Source: Nostoc sp. CHAB 5834
Lineage (GTDB): Bacteria; Cyanobacteriota; Cyanobacteriia; Cyanobacteriales; Nostocaceae
Assembly (NCBI GenBank): GCA_020829485.1
Contig: JAIVFU010000059.1
Span: 1-43,077, forward strand
Reading direction: 5' to 3'
DNA length: 43,077 nucleotides
Under the pieces are notes generated by a model. That model did not search any database. It saw nothing but the letters and a program-made list of their open reading frames with translations, and was not told where the DNA came from. The position numbers were made by a program, and so were the translations under genes. This document shows positions 8,034 to 14,962 of the stretch, one piece after another (the first letter of the stretch is position 1; each line of letters starts with the position of its first letter).

Positions 8034-9716
8034 ATGAGAAAAAGTTGGGGAAGTCTAAAGACAGTTGCGGGTTTCTTTGGGGCGTTGGCTTTGCCCGCCG
8101 TAAGCATCGCACTTACACAGTTTGGGGCAAATACTTCGGCTATTGCGGCTGACACAGTTGTTGTGCGTTTCGGTTTATTTACAGAAACCATCTCTCTTGC
8201 TGAGTTGCAAAAGGCTGCAAAAACTGGGGAATTGCCTGGGAGTTTGCAACATTACGCTAAAGGGTTATCTGAACAACAAAGTCGCTTTCTCTTGGGAGCG
8301 CTGGGCATGAATATACCGATGAATGTTGTCACCGTTAATAAGTTAGTTAATACCCAGATTGGTACAACTATTCTCAATGACTTTGCTACAGCCTTAGCCC
8401 GAAAGGATAAAGCTGGGGTGCAAGCACTCAGAGCAGGATTGGTATTAGGTTCTACTGCACCGCAAGGTCTTTCTATACTGAGTTTTATCGCGGCTTATCC
8501 CAGTCAACGCCTAGAAATTGATTTGCCACAGGCTTTTGTCGTTGCAGGGAATTTGAATACAGCTTTTTGGCGCACCCAGCAATTTATGCTAGCCATTGCT
8601 CCCCAACTAGACCCCATAACAGCACAGCCGAGAACACCGCAGATTGCTTTCCCTTTTGATCCTAGCAAACGAGGAATAGCTCAAGTAAAAATACTCAACT
8701 TAAGCCTGAATGACCAAAAGCGCGACCGGAAAATTCCAGTTGATGTTTACTGGTCAACTGCTGCAACTCTTGACAAACCCGTAATTGTCCTTTCTCACGG
8801 CTTCATGTCAGTCCGCACGGACTTGCATTACTTAGCAGAACATTTAGCATCCCACGGTTATGTAGTAGCAGCTTTAGAACATCCCGGTAGTAATGAGGCA
8901 AATACTAACTTAGCATTCCAAGGCAAAACCAGAGTTATGAAGCCTCAGGAGTTTTTAAATCGCCCTCAAGATATTAGTTTTGTTCTCGACGAATTAGAAA
9001 AGCTCAACCAAACGGCTAATCATTCCCTGCAAGGGAAACTTGCAACCAGTAAAGCGATGGTTATTGGCTATTCTTTTGGTGGTGGTACAGCTTTAGCACT
9101 CGCTGGAGCCGAGTTACAACTAGAACGACTCAAACAACGCTGTAAAAAGAACTTGACTATCTTGAGTCTGGGAGAAAATATGCAGTGCATCGCTCAAGAA
9201 CTGCCAGAAAATACCTATCAACTACGGGATACTAGAATCAAACAGGCGATCGCTCTCAATCCTACAACTTCTCTAATGTTTGGCGAAACTGGCTTAACTA
9301 AGGTGCAAGTTCCTACCCTAGTGTTAGCAGGTTCCGCAGATAAAACCACCCCAGCTTTAACCGAACAGATTGTAGGGTTTAACAAAATCCCATCCCCCAA
9401 ATGGCTAGTTGGTATAGTTGGCGGTACTCATCTGAGTGTAAAAGACCCCAGTAAGACTTTGGATCAGATAGGACAACCAAATACACCAATTAGTGGCGGT
9501 GAAGTTGTGGGCGAACAAGCAGCAGATGTTCGCAAGTACCTTAAAGCTATAGCTTTGTCCTTTGCTTTCCAGATGACTCCAGAAGCTAAAAACTACGCTA
9601 TTTTTCTGACATCAGATTATGCTCAATTTGCTTCGACTGCGGCATTTCCATTTCGCCTAATTACGCAGATTCCTCCTGATGCTATGGCTGTGGTGAAAGA
9701 ATTTGTTGAGAAATAA
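8034..9716 (+). CDS. Exported DUF1400 + alpha/beta hydrolase
   Basis: The 560-residue protein starts with a signal peptide (hydrophobic segment about residues 10-30, cleavage near SAIAADTV). A DUF1400 domain of about 150 residues follows; this domain is known from cyanobacterial hydrolases. The C-terminal half is an alpha/beta hydrolase of the predicted dienelactone-hydrolase or lipase type. The oxyanion strand is VIVLSHGF, the nucleophile S347 lies in GYSFGGG, the acid is D436 (LAGSADKTTP) and the catalytic histidine is H466 (GGTHLSV). The substrate is unknown; an ester or lipid in the periplasm is plausible. The start has no good Shine-Dalgarno sequence. No operon partner is present. Confidence 0.88.
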   Translation: MRKSWGSLKTVAGFFGALALPAVSIALTQFGANTSAIAADTVVVRFGLFTETISLAELQKAAKTGELPGSLQHYAKGLSEQQSRFLLGALGMNIPMNVVTVNKLVNTQIGTTILNDFATALARKDKAGVQALRAGLVLGSTAPQGLSILSFIAAYPSQRLEIDLPQAFVVAGNLNTAFWRTQQFMLAIAPQLDPITAQPRTPQIAFPFDPSKRGIAQVKILNLSLNDQKRDRKIPVDVYWSTAATLDKPVIVLSHGFMSVRTDLHYLAEHLASHGYVVAALEHPGSNEANTNLAFQGKTRVMKPQEFLNRPQDISFVLDELEKLNQTANHSLQGKLATSKAMVIGYSFGGGTALALAGAELQLERLKQRCKKNLTILSLGENMQCIAQELPENTYQLRDTRIKQAIALNPTTSLMFGETGLTKVQVPTLVLAGSADKTTPALTEQIVGFNKIPSPKWLVGIVGGTHLSVKDPSKTLDQIGQPNTPISGGEVVGEQAADVRKYLKAIALSFAFQMTPEAKNYAIFLTSDYAQFASTAAFPFRLITQIPPDAMAVVKEFVEK

Positions 9717-10487
9717 GGGACTTCCAATAGTTACCAAACGTCTTTTACAGAGGTCTAATCAAGTCCTTATTGGAGTGGTATTAGCTGCTTTTCTAATGCA
9801 TTCTAATTTAGGAATTAATTTATATATTCAGTAATATACAGCTTATAAAATTCCACTTACTTTTTGATATTTTACTTTCAAAAAGCGTAATAGATTGATA
9901 TTAAATGCATAGTTACTGTTAAACCAATATTAAACTTTTACAGTAAAGCTAATCATTTAGACATAAACTTTATATTTTTATTCTTAAAAATAATAGAAAC
10001 TTGAGAGTGTAAAAAAAGTAGGAGCATCTGCTGGATAATACATGTATATTCTAGGTAAAATGCCAAAAGTAAAGCAACACAGCTTACTTAGTAAAAAAAC
10101 ATACTTTAATATTTTTTTACTAAATTTTTTTAAATTCACAAAAATATTAGAGCATTTTTATTTATTACAAGCCATATATAGCGGTTCTCAGTTGAGTAAG
10201 GTGCAAGAACCCCTTCCCCACAAGCGAGGAGAAGGCTATGATGTACTTAATTTGATTAGGAAAAACTATACCAAAAATATCAAGGCTTGTTTTTTTACGT
10301 AGATAATAATTAGTTTCAGACAGAGAAAATAGCAATCTTAAATCATTCGTAAGAAAGAAAATCGCTGAAACACTTATAAATACGTACTTTGTCTCTACGT
10401 ATTTTCTCAGGGTTAAATTCGGATTGCTATGTTGTAAAACTGATTTTTGATTCAGAATTAAACAATTATTTCGTTTCACTCAAGCTC
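9717..10487. other. 770-nt AT-rich gap with a MITE fragment
   Basis: The gap is very AT-rich, with no supported gene. The 86-codon open frame at 10042-10302 is low-complexity and crosses a repeat fragment. At 10177-10235 lies TATAGCGGTTCTCAGTTG followed by CCCCTTCCCC-type sequence, the left end of the MITE family present in full at 21579-21725 and 42676-42825. The right terminus is not visible, so this is a truncated copy. Confidence 0.5.
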
Positions 10488-11156
10488 ATGGAACTTTATA
10501 CAACTCTTGAAATAGAACAACTCCAGCAAAATGAAGACCTTCCTTACTTGATTGAAATTATGCAGTGGGTAAAAAATTTTTTAGGAAGACCTCATCCTAA
10601 CTTAGGAAGACCTGGCGCAGTTTGCCCTTTTGTACCTCACTCTCTCAAGTCAAACAGTATTCGTCTGGCAGTTATTCGCACAAAAGATTTGTGTGCAGAG
10701 CAATTAGAAGAGGTTGTTGGACGCTACCGAAATATCTTTCTTGAGATGGATGTTAAAGAGCATGAATTAGCAATAAATAGAGCTTTTTTACTCATCTTTC
10801 CTGACATCCATATAGAAGATGCTCCTAAGTTAGTAGATGGTGTCCAACAAAAGCTTAAACCTTTGTTTGTTGAGTCAGGATTGATGATAGGAGAATTTCA
10901 TAAACGTAATGAAACTCCTGGTCTGCATAACCCAAACTTTCGTCCACTTCGTAGCCCTATCCCCTTGTTGGCTATCCGGTTTATGGTTGAAGCTGATCTG
11001 CCCTTTCTTGAGAGTCCGGCTGATCCATACTTACGTATTCGATATCTGGAAGCTTATATAAACTCTTTTGCTAATAAGTTTACAGATGAAACAAAGTTTA
11101 AAAATGCTCATCAAGCATTAGCTTTAGCGAAAGAACAAACAGCTATTTTTAGGTAA
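10488..11156 (+). CDS. CPFVP-motif protein (DUF6875-like), unknown function
   Basis: The frame is open from 10389, but the protein-like sequence starts at the internal ATG at 10488 (MELYTTLEIEQLQQ), giving 222 residues. Upstream codons read like untranslated AT-rich DNA. The conserved-looking core is MQWVKNFLGRPHPNLGRPGA followed by VCPFVPHSL, then a segment rich in charged residues and a proline-rich LRSPIPLLAIRFM stretch. I associate this pattern with the DUF6875 family, from memory, and no function is established. The single cysteine in CPFVP might be catalytic or metal binding (speculative). There is no signal peptide or membrane segment, so it is probably cytoplasmic. Its immediate neighbour downstream is the convergent HTH gene. 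Confidence 0.68.
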   Translation: MELYTTLEIEQLQQNEDLPYLIEIMQWVKNFLGRPHPNLGRPGAVCPFVPHSLKSNSIRLAVIRTKDLCAEQLEEVVGRYRNIFLEMDVKEHELAINRAFLLIFPDIHIEDAPKLVDGVQQKLKPLFVESGLMIGEFHKRNETPGLHNPNFRPLRSPIPLLAIRFMVEADLPFLESPADPYLRIRYLEAYINSFANKFTDETKFKNAHQALALAKEQTAIFR

Positions 11157-11220
11157 ATATACCACGCTATAGGGGCATAGCAATGCTCATGTGTGTCAAC
11201 TTACAGCACATTTCATCTGA

Positions 11221-11288
11221 ATGAGGTACACAAGGGCGGGTAGGATGCCCACCCCACAATATTTATCATATTAAGATGTGTACTTCAT
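11221..11288. repeat. Small inverted-repeat element at the 3' end of the HTH gene
   Basis: ATGAGGTACACA (11221-11232) is imperfectly inverted as TGTGTACTTCAT (11277-11288), with a GGGCGGGTAGGATGCCCACCC hairpin inside. The right arm overlaps the stop codon of the minus-strand HTH gene, so the element contributes the end of that coding sequence. Confidence 0.5.
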
Positions 11289-11806
11289 TGACTTACAAAG
11301 TGCTGTCTTTTTATAAGAGCCGCACCCAAATCTTTTTGGTGTAAGGTTTCTTGCTTAGTTGTGTTGCCTTTTGGTCGGGTGGAAAGCCCCATCTCCTTGA
11401 GCAAACGGTTAATGTGACAACTGCTAACCTGAGTTCCCAATTCTTTTGCCAAATGCTTGCTTAACCATTGTGCTGTCCAGTGTTCAAATGAATAGCCAGC
11501 AAGGCGCGGACTATGGCTTACCAATTCTTTTAAGCGAGCGAGGTATTGCTCATTCACAGTTTTAGGTCGTCCCATCAAGCGATCGCTCCATTTGTGAGCC
11601 TGTCCTGTTTGTGCGATCGTAATCCAGTAGCGTGCAGTCTCTTGAGAACATCCCAAAGCTTCACAGATTTGAGCCTGAGATTCACCCGCATCGAAAAGTA
11701 GCATAATTTCAATGCGACGGCGGTATTCTGCACGTAAGTCGGTTTCTAAGCTTTTCAGTAGGTATCTGCGCTGAAAAGGTGTTAAGCAAAGACCTGGATT
11801 TTCCAT
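11285..11806 (-). CDS. Stand-alone transposase-type helix-turn-helix protein
   Basis: The 173-residue product starts MENPGLCLTPFQRR; AGGGA about nine bases upstream supports ATG 11806 rather than a GTG at 11833. Residues about 30-65 form a helix-turn-helix (EIMLLFDAGESQAQICEALG, then CSQETARYW). Residues 85-150 form a second winged-helix unit of the kind that precedes IS630 catalytic domains (SFEHWTAQWLSKHLAKELG). The DDE nuclease domain is absent and no remnant of it is seen downstream, so the protein cannot be a complete transposase. It is transcribed away from the double-glycine peptide locus and could be a domesticated regulator of that locus (inference). Alternatively it is a truncated IS630 fragment whose end was set by the repeat at 11221-11288. 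Confidence 0.75.
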   Translation of the reverse strand: MENPGLCLTPFQRRYLLKSLETDLRAEYRRRIEIMLLFDAGESQAQICEALGCSQETARYWITIAQTGQAHKWSDRLMGRPKTVNEQYLARLKELVSHSPRLAGYSFEHWTAQWLSKHLAKELGTQVSSCHINRLLKEMGLSTRPKGNTTKQETLHQKDLGAALIKRQHFVSQ

Positions 11807-11934
11807 AACGATTCCCTTTGGTAGAACTTGCACTCTTTGGAAGTTCGTTTAGCTTCTTTGCGAACCTCTGCTTACTTATCGGAATCAAAAGTCTATGAAT
11901 TCTGCAACTAGTTACAAAAATTCATAATTATCGG

Positions 11935-12009
11935 ATGAATGGTCAGAAGTTAGGCTTTTCAGGCGTTGATGCTGTCTGTGACTGGTCAAAAGCAGCGATA
12001 AAAAAGTGA
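11935..12009 (+). pseudogene. Orphan gene tail, copy 1
   Basis: The frame MNGQKLGFSGVDAVCDWSKA, ending AIKK and TGA, is preceded in frame by a stop about 30 nt upstream. The same tail occurs in unit B at 13014-13088. It reads like the C-terminus of a lost gene rather than an independent peptide. Its family was not recognised. Presence in both units shows it predates the duplication or moved with it. Confidence 0.5.
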
Positions 12010-12213
12010 CGATGAAATCAAAGATATAGCTTCAGTATTATGGTGCGTGAATCGGAGTATTTCAGAGCGTCAAAACACTTTAATTTACAAGACAAAAATA
12101 CCTTTAACTTTAAATTTAAAAAACCTAAATAATGAAAACATAAGTACTTGAATTATGCGTAAAAAATCACTTTAAACCTATTGCTTTTATCAATTGAATA
12201 TCAGAATATTTCA

Positions 12214-12282
12214 ATGGAGTTAGACAAGACATCACTAATTCCACATCAACATCAATCTGAAATAAAGGAAAAAGAGAAAAAG
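12214..12282 (+). promoter_or_regulatory. Conserved 5' leader of double-glycine gene 1
   Basis: This stretch (GGAGTTAGACAAGACATCAC ... CTGAAATAAAGGAA) is repeated before gene 2 (13293-13361) and, diverged, before gene 3 (about 14293-14360). In units A and B it is an open frame that could extend the protein by 23 residues. In unit 3 the matching frame hits TGA (TCAATCTGA) and the ATG is out of frame with it. That supports an untranslated leader with the AAAGGAAA ribosome-binding site and the internal ATG as the true start. Confidence 0.6.
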
Positions 12283-12663
12283 ATGAAAGTCAATCAGCAG
12301 GAACAACTGTTAACTGAGCTAAACCCTCTGTTGGAAGAAATTTCAGATGACAATTCTGCTTCTTTAACAGGAGGAGTCACAAGACCCTTCAGAGTCACAC
12401 CTGAGAATAAACTTACAGGAGTATATAGAACCATTCCTGATAAGATCAGCACCATTAAGATTACACTGAATCGGGCTGAGGATTCCGATATAATAGTTAG
12501 TGCCTTGCGCGCTCGTAACAATTCTGAATTTGCTGAAGGGAGAATTCGTAGAGGAGAACTGTCGGCGACTATTGCGACAAACGTACTCGATAGAACCAAT
12601 TTCAGGCTCAGATTCTCAGCTCCTCTACGAGTTGGCACAATATCAGGGCAGGTCGAATATTAG
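12283..12663 (+). CDS. Double-glycine leader secreted polypeptide 1
   Basis: The 126-residue product has a 31-residue leader MKVNQQEQLLTEL ... SASLTGG ending in a double glycine at positions 30-31, the cleavage signal for C39-peptidase exporters. The 95-residue core begins VTRPFRV and is rich in alternating hydrophobic and charged strands (ISTIKITLNRAEDSDIIVSA, TNFRLRFSAPL), suggesting a beta-sandwich; no family was recognised. It has no cysteine. The frame extends upstream to 12181, but the duplicated non-coding leader argues for ATG 12283. The C39 transporter at 14963 and HlyD at 17186 are the expected exporter. The core differs strongly from gene 2 although leader and flanks are nearly the same. 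It could be a bacteriocin-like toxin, a biofilm or matrix protein, or a signalling polypeptide. Confidence 0.8.
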   Translation: MKVNQQEQLLTELNPLLEEISDDNSASLTGGVTRPFRVTPENKLTGVYRTIPDKISTIKITLNRAEDSDIIVSALRARNNSEFAEGRIRRGELSATIATNVLDRTNFRLRFSAPLRVGTISGQVEY

Positions 12664-12944
12664 CAAGATGGTTTTAGCTTTTTGCCGTTAGTCTCGTCTG
12701 ATTTTTAGATTGAGGAATTTAGTTAGAACGATCATTTCTACTACTCATTTTTGAGTTGGATCAGGCGGTCAGATTGTATTGCAAAAAAGTTTTTCAATAC
12801 CATTTGTAGTAATACTACAGTTTGTAATTTAATTACATATAGGGCTTTTGAAATTTTTGCAACACAATCTTTAATACACTGAAAACTAGATTCGGTCGGG
12901 GCGAAAGTCCCGACCGATCTTTCTCTGCTACATCAATCTTGAAG
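12664..12944. other. 3' region of gene 1 with conserved hairpins
   Basis: This is untranslated. It contains ACTCATTTTTGAGT (12743-12756) and the CGGTCGGG hairpin (12893-12916), and is closely matched by 13767-14010 after gene 2. A diverged version lies between gene 3 and the exporter, where it forms the natural peptide-to-transporter spacer. Confidence 0.6.
12893..12916 (+). terminator. Hairpin between peptide gene and exporter start, copy 1
   Basis: CGGTCGGG, loop GCGAAAGT, CCCGACCG: an 8-bp perfect stem followed by ATCTTTCTCT. A compensated version stands at 14913-14932 just upstream of the intact exporter. Its lack of a long U-run suggests a partial terminator or an mRNA-stability element that would set more peptide than transporter (inference). 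Confidence 0.5.
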
Positions 12945-13088
12945 ATGAAATACAAGATTGTTCTACAACACAGTGAAGAAGACTGTGGTGCTGCTTGCAT
13001 TGCCAATTATCAGATGAATGGTCAGGAGCTAGGCTTTTCAGGCGTTGATGCTGTCTGTGACTGGTTAAAAGCAGCGATAAAAAAGTGA
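12945..13088 (+). pseudogene. Truncated C39-exporter start fused to an orphan tail
   Basis: The frame reads MKYKIVLQHSEEDCGAACIA, then NYQMNGQELGFSG and ends AIKK: 47 codons. The first 20 codons match the start of the intact exporter at 14963, including the catalytic-cysteine motif EDCGAAC. It then switches in frame to the tail also found at 11935-12009. This is the junction scar of the tandem duplication. Without the histidine and aspartate of the C39 domain it cannot be a peptidase. It may still be translated, since the exporter's upstream sequence is preserved. Confidence 0.75.
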
Positions 13089-13361
13089 CTATGAAATCAA
13101 AGATATAGCTTCAGTATCAAGGTGGGTGACTTGGAGTATCTCAGAGCGTGAAAACACTTAAATTTACAAGACAAAAATACCTTTGATTGTGAATTTATAA
13201 AGTTTCAAAAATGAAAACACAAGTACTTGAGTTATGCGTAAAAAATCACTTTCAACCTATTGCTTTTATCAAGTTAATATCAGAAGATTTCAATGGAGTT
13301 AGACAAGACATCACTAATTCCACATCAACATCAATCTGAAATAAAGGAAAAGGAGAAGAAG

Positions 13362-13766
13362 ATGAAAGTCAATCAGCAGGAACAACTCTTAACTGAATTA
13401 GACTCTGTGTTGGAAGAAATTTCCGATGACAATTCTGCTTGTCTTACAGGAGGAGCCAGATCAACCTTTTCAGCCACAATTCCTGACGTAGGAGCAGGGC
13501 TATCCCGATCATACACCACGACTAGTCAATTCAATGACATTTCAATTCGATTAAATCAGGATTTCGATTTCCCTATCTTCGTTAGAGCCGTGCGTGCCAA
13601 TGGCAGAGGTAGTGTAAGTACTTCCTCAAGGAGAATTCCTGCAAAATCCAAAGGAGACCTCATCCCTGTTGCGACAAATGTGCGCGATGGAGTCGAATTC
13701 AGGCTCGAATTTTTAATTTCGACGCCAAATTTCCCCACGTTCGTATCAGGGCCGATCACCTTTTAG
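13362..13766 (+). CDS. Double-glycine leader secreted polypeptide 2
   Basis: The 134-residue product has a 31-residue leader almost identical to that of gene 1 (MKVNQQEQLLTEL, ending ACLTGG at 30-31) and a 103-residue core starting ARSTFSATIP. The core shares only scattered positions with gene 1 (LNQDFDFPIFVRAVRANGRG versus LNRAEDSDIIVSALRARNNS; VATNV.D...FRL.F in both). The two are therefore diverged homologues with a likely common beta fold. It ends SGPITF. GGAGAAGAAG precedes the ATG at good spacing, better than in gene 1. It lies in unit B of the tandem duplication and is expected to be cleaved and exported by the C39 transporter downstream. No cysteine lies in the core; one lies in the leader (C27). 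Confidence 0.8.
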   Translation: MKVNQQEQLLTELDSVLEEISDDNSACLTGGARSTFSATIPDVGAGLSRSYTTTSQFNDISIRLNQDFDFPIFVRAVRANGRGSVSTSSRRIPAKSKGDLIPVATNVRDGVEFRLEFLISTPNFPTFVSGPITF

Positions 13767-14360
13767 GAAGATGGTTTTAGCTTTTCGCCATTAGTCTTGT
13801 CTGACTTATGCATTGAGGAATTTGGTTAGAGCGGTCATTTCTACTACTCATTTTTGAGTTAGGTCAGGCGGTCAGGTTGTGTTACAAAAAAATTTTAAAC
13901 ACCATTTATAGTAATACGACAGTTTGTAACTTCATTACATATAGGGTTTTTGAAACTTTTTGCAACACAATCTTTAATACACTGAAAACCAGATCCGGTC
14001 AGGGCGATCCTACTTTTCTCTTGATCGCCTTCCTCTTCAATCAAGGGCAATGTAACATCAAACAACCTTTGTTTCAACAATCTGATTACACTTTCCAAGA
14101 TCATACACATTAAACCTATAGGGGCGTACAACGATCGCTCCTACATTAAATTTTTTATGATCAAAAATAAAATTGGGAAAATTAAAGTATTTTTTTATAT
14201 AAAAGATTTGAATAATGAAAACATAAGTCCTTTAATTATGCAAAAAAATTACTTTTAAACTCTTGACTTTATAGATTTAATCTCAGAAGCTTGAAGTGGG
14301 ATTAGACAAGTTTCCACTAATTTCTATTTCAACATCAATCTGAAATAAAGGAAAGTGACA
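13767..14360. other. Gap between double-glycine genes 2 and 3
   Basis: The first 240 nt repeat the 3' region of gene 1, ending in a degenerate CGGTCAGGGCGATCC where unit A has its hairpin. The exporter-start stub present in unit A is missing here. The remainder is AT-rich and includes TAATGAAAACATAAGT near 14213, shared with the regions before genes 1 and 2, and the conserved AAATAAAGGAAA site. The 78-codon open frames here are artefacts. Confidence 0.55.
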
Positions 14361-14759
14361 ATGTTAAACACCAAAGAATACTTAAATCAACTTGATACAA
14401 ATCTTGCCGTTAAGAAAGTTGATGATGAGGTCGCTGCTACTTACAGCGGCGGTAGAGTCTATCACACTGCGAATCCTCTTGATGGGGATATAATTTTATA
14501 TACAAATCCAGGGTTCACAGGAAAAGCTTTAGGAATTAAGGCAACAGTAGTCGGTCAGGGTGATAGCAATATCGGGTTTACTAGAGGCAAATTAAACGGT
14601 TTTAATGATAAAATCTCATCTTTTATAATTAAACGGGGTAAGTGGGCGTTGTATCAAGCCTATAAATATGGCGGCTATGTGGCGACTTATAGTAGCTCAC
14701 AGGCTCGTCTTCCTTCTTCAATAGATAACCAATTAACTTCTATCAAACGCGTAGGGTAA
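14361..14759 (+). CDS. Double-glycine leader protein with beta/gamma-crystallin-like core
   Basis: The 132-residue product starts MLNTKEYLNQLDTNLAVKK and has its double glycine at residues 30-31 (ATYSGG), the same leader length as genes 1 and 2 with different sequence. The 101-residue core has two Greek-key-like halves. The first has ILYTNPGFTGKAL followed by FNDKISSFII; the second has WALYQAYKYGGYV followed by IDNQLTSIKRV. NDKISS and DNQLTS fit the (N/D)(N/D)xx(S/T)S calcium-binding signature of beta/gamma-crystallins. AAGGAAA lies about seven bases before ATG 14361 and decides the start. It is immediately upstream of the exporter operon. An exported, possibly calcium-stabilised small domain is the best reading; its target is unknown. 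Confidence 0.85.
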   Translation: MLNTKEYLNQLDTNLAVKKVDDEVAATYSGGRVYHTANPLDGDIILYTNPGFTGKALGIKATVVGQGDSNIGFTRGKLNGFNDKISSFIIKRGKWALYQAYKYGGYVATYSSSQARLPSSIDNQLTSIKRVG

Positions 14760-14912
14760 ATCTATAGCGCTACATCCGTTCAAAATAGCAGGGCGAATGA
14801 CCTATTTTCGCCGTTAGTCTTGTCCGATTGCACCAACGAATTTAATTAGGTTGACCTACTTACTCATTTTTGAGTTGAGTCAACACCTCTAACATTTTGA
14901 AAACTAGCTCTG

Positions 14913-14932
14913 GTCGGGGTGAAAGCCCCGAC
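14913..14932 (+). terminator. Hairpin upstream of the intact C39 exporter
   Basis: GTCGGGG, loop TGAAAG, CCCCGAC, between gene 3 and the exporter start. It is the counterpart of 12893-12916 with a different loop and a base-paired change, which argues for selection on the stem. It probably tunes read-through or stability between peptide and transporter messages (inference). Confidence 0.5.
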
Positions 14933-14962
14933 TCACTTTCTCCTATGTGTAAGTTCTAAGTT

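Larger units (their letters stand above)
11926..14010 (+). repeat. Tandem duplication of a roughly 1.08-kb peptide-gene unit
   Basis: Unit A (about 11926-13007) and unit B (about 13008-14010) align with a constant offset of 1079 nt over their first 350 bases: ATG 12283 pairs with 13362 and TGA 12009 with 13088. Each unit holds a 25-codon gene tail, a conserved 5' leader, a double-glycine gene and a conserved 3' region containing ACTCATTTTTGAGT. Unit A ends in a truncated copy of the exporter gene start. Cores of the two genes differ greatly whereas both flanks stay near-identical. The exact left boundary is uncertain by a few bases (ATTATC is shared). Confidence 0.85.

Noticed and set aside
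10042..10302. 86-codon plus-strand open frame
   Set aside because: Low-complexity AT-rich sequence that runs through a MITE fragment.
12181..12282. Extended N-terminus of double-glycine gene 1
   Set aside because: The same region before gene 3 contains a stop in the matching frame, so it is best read as an untranslated leader.
13877..14131. Overlapping 78-codon open frames on both strands
   Set aside because: They cover the duplicated 3' region of the peptide unit, which is not open in unit A in an equivalent way.
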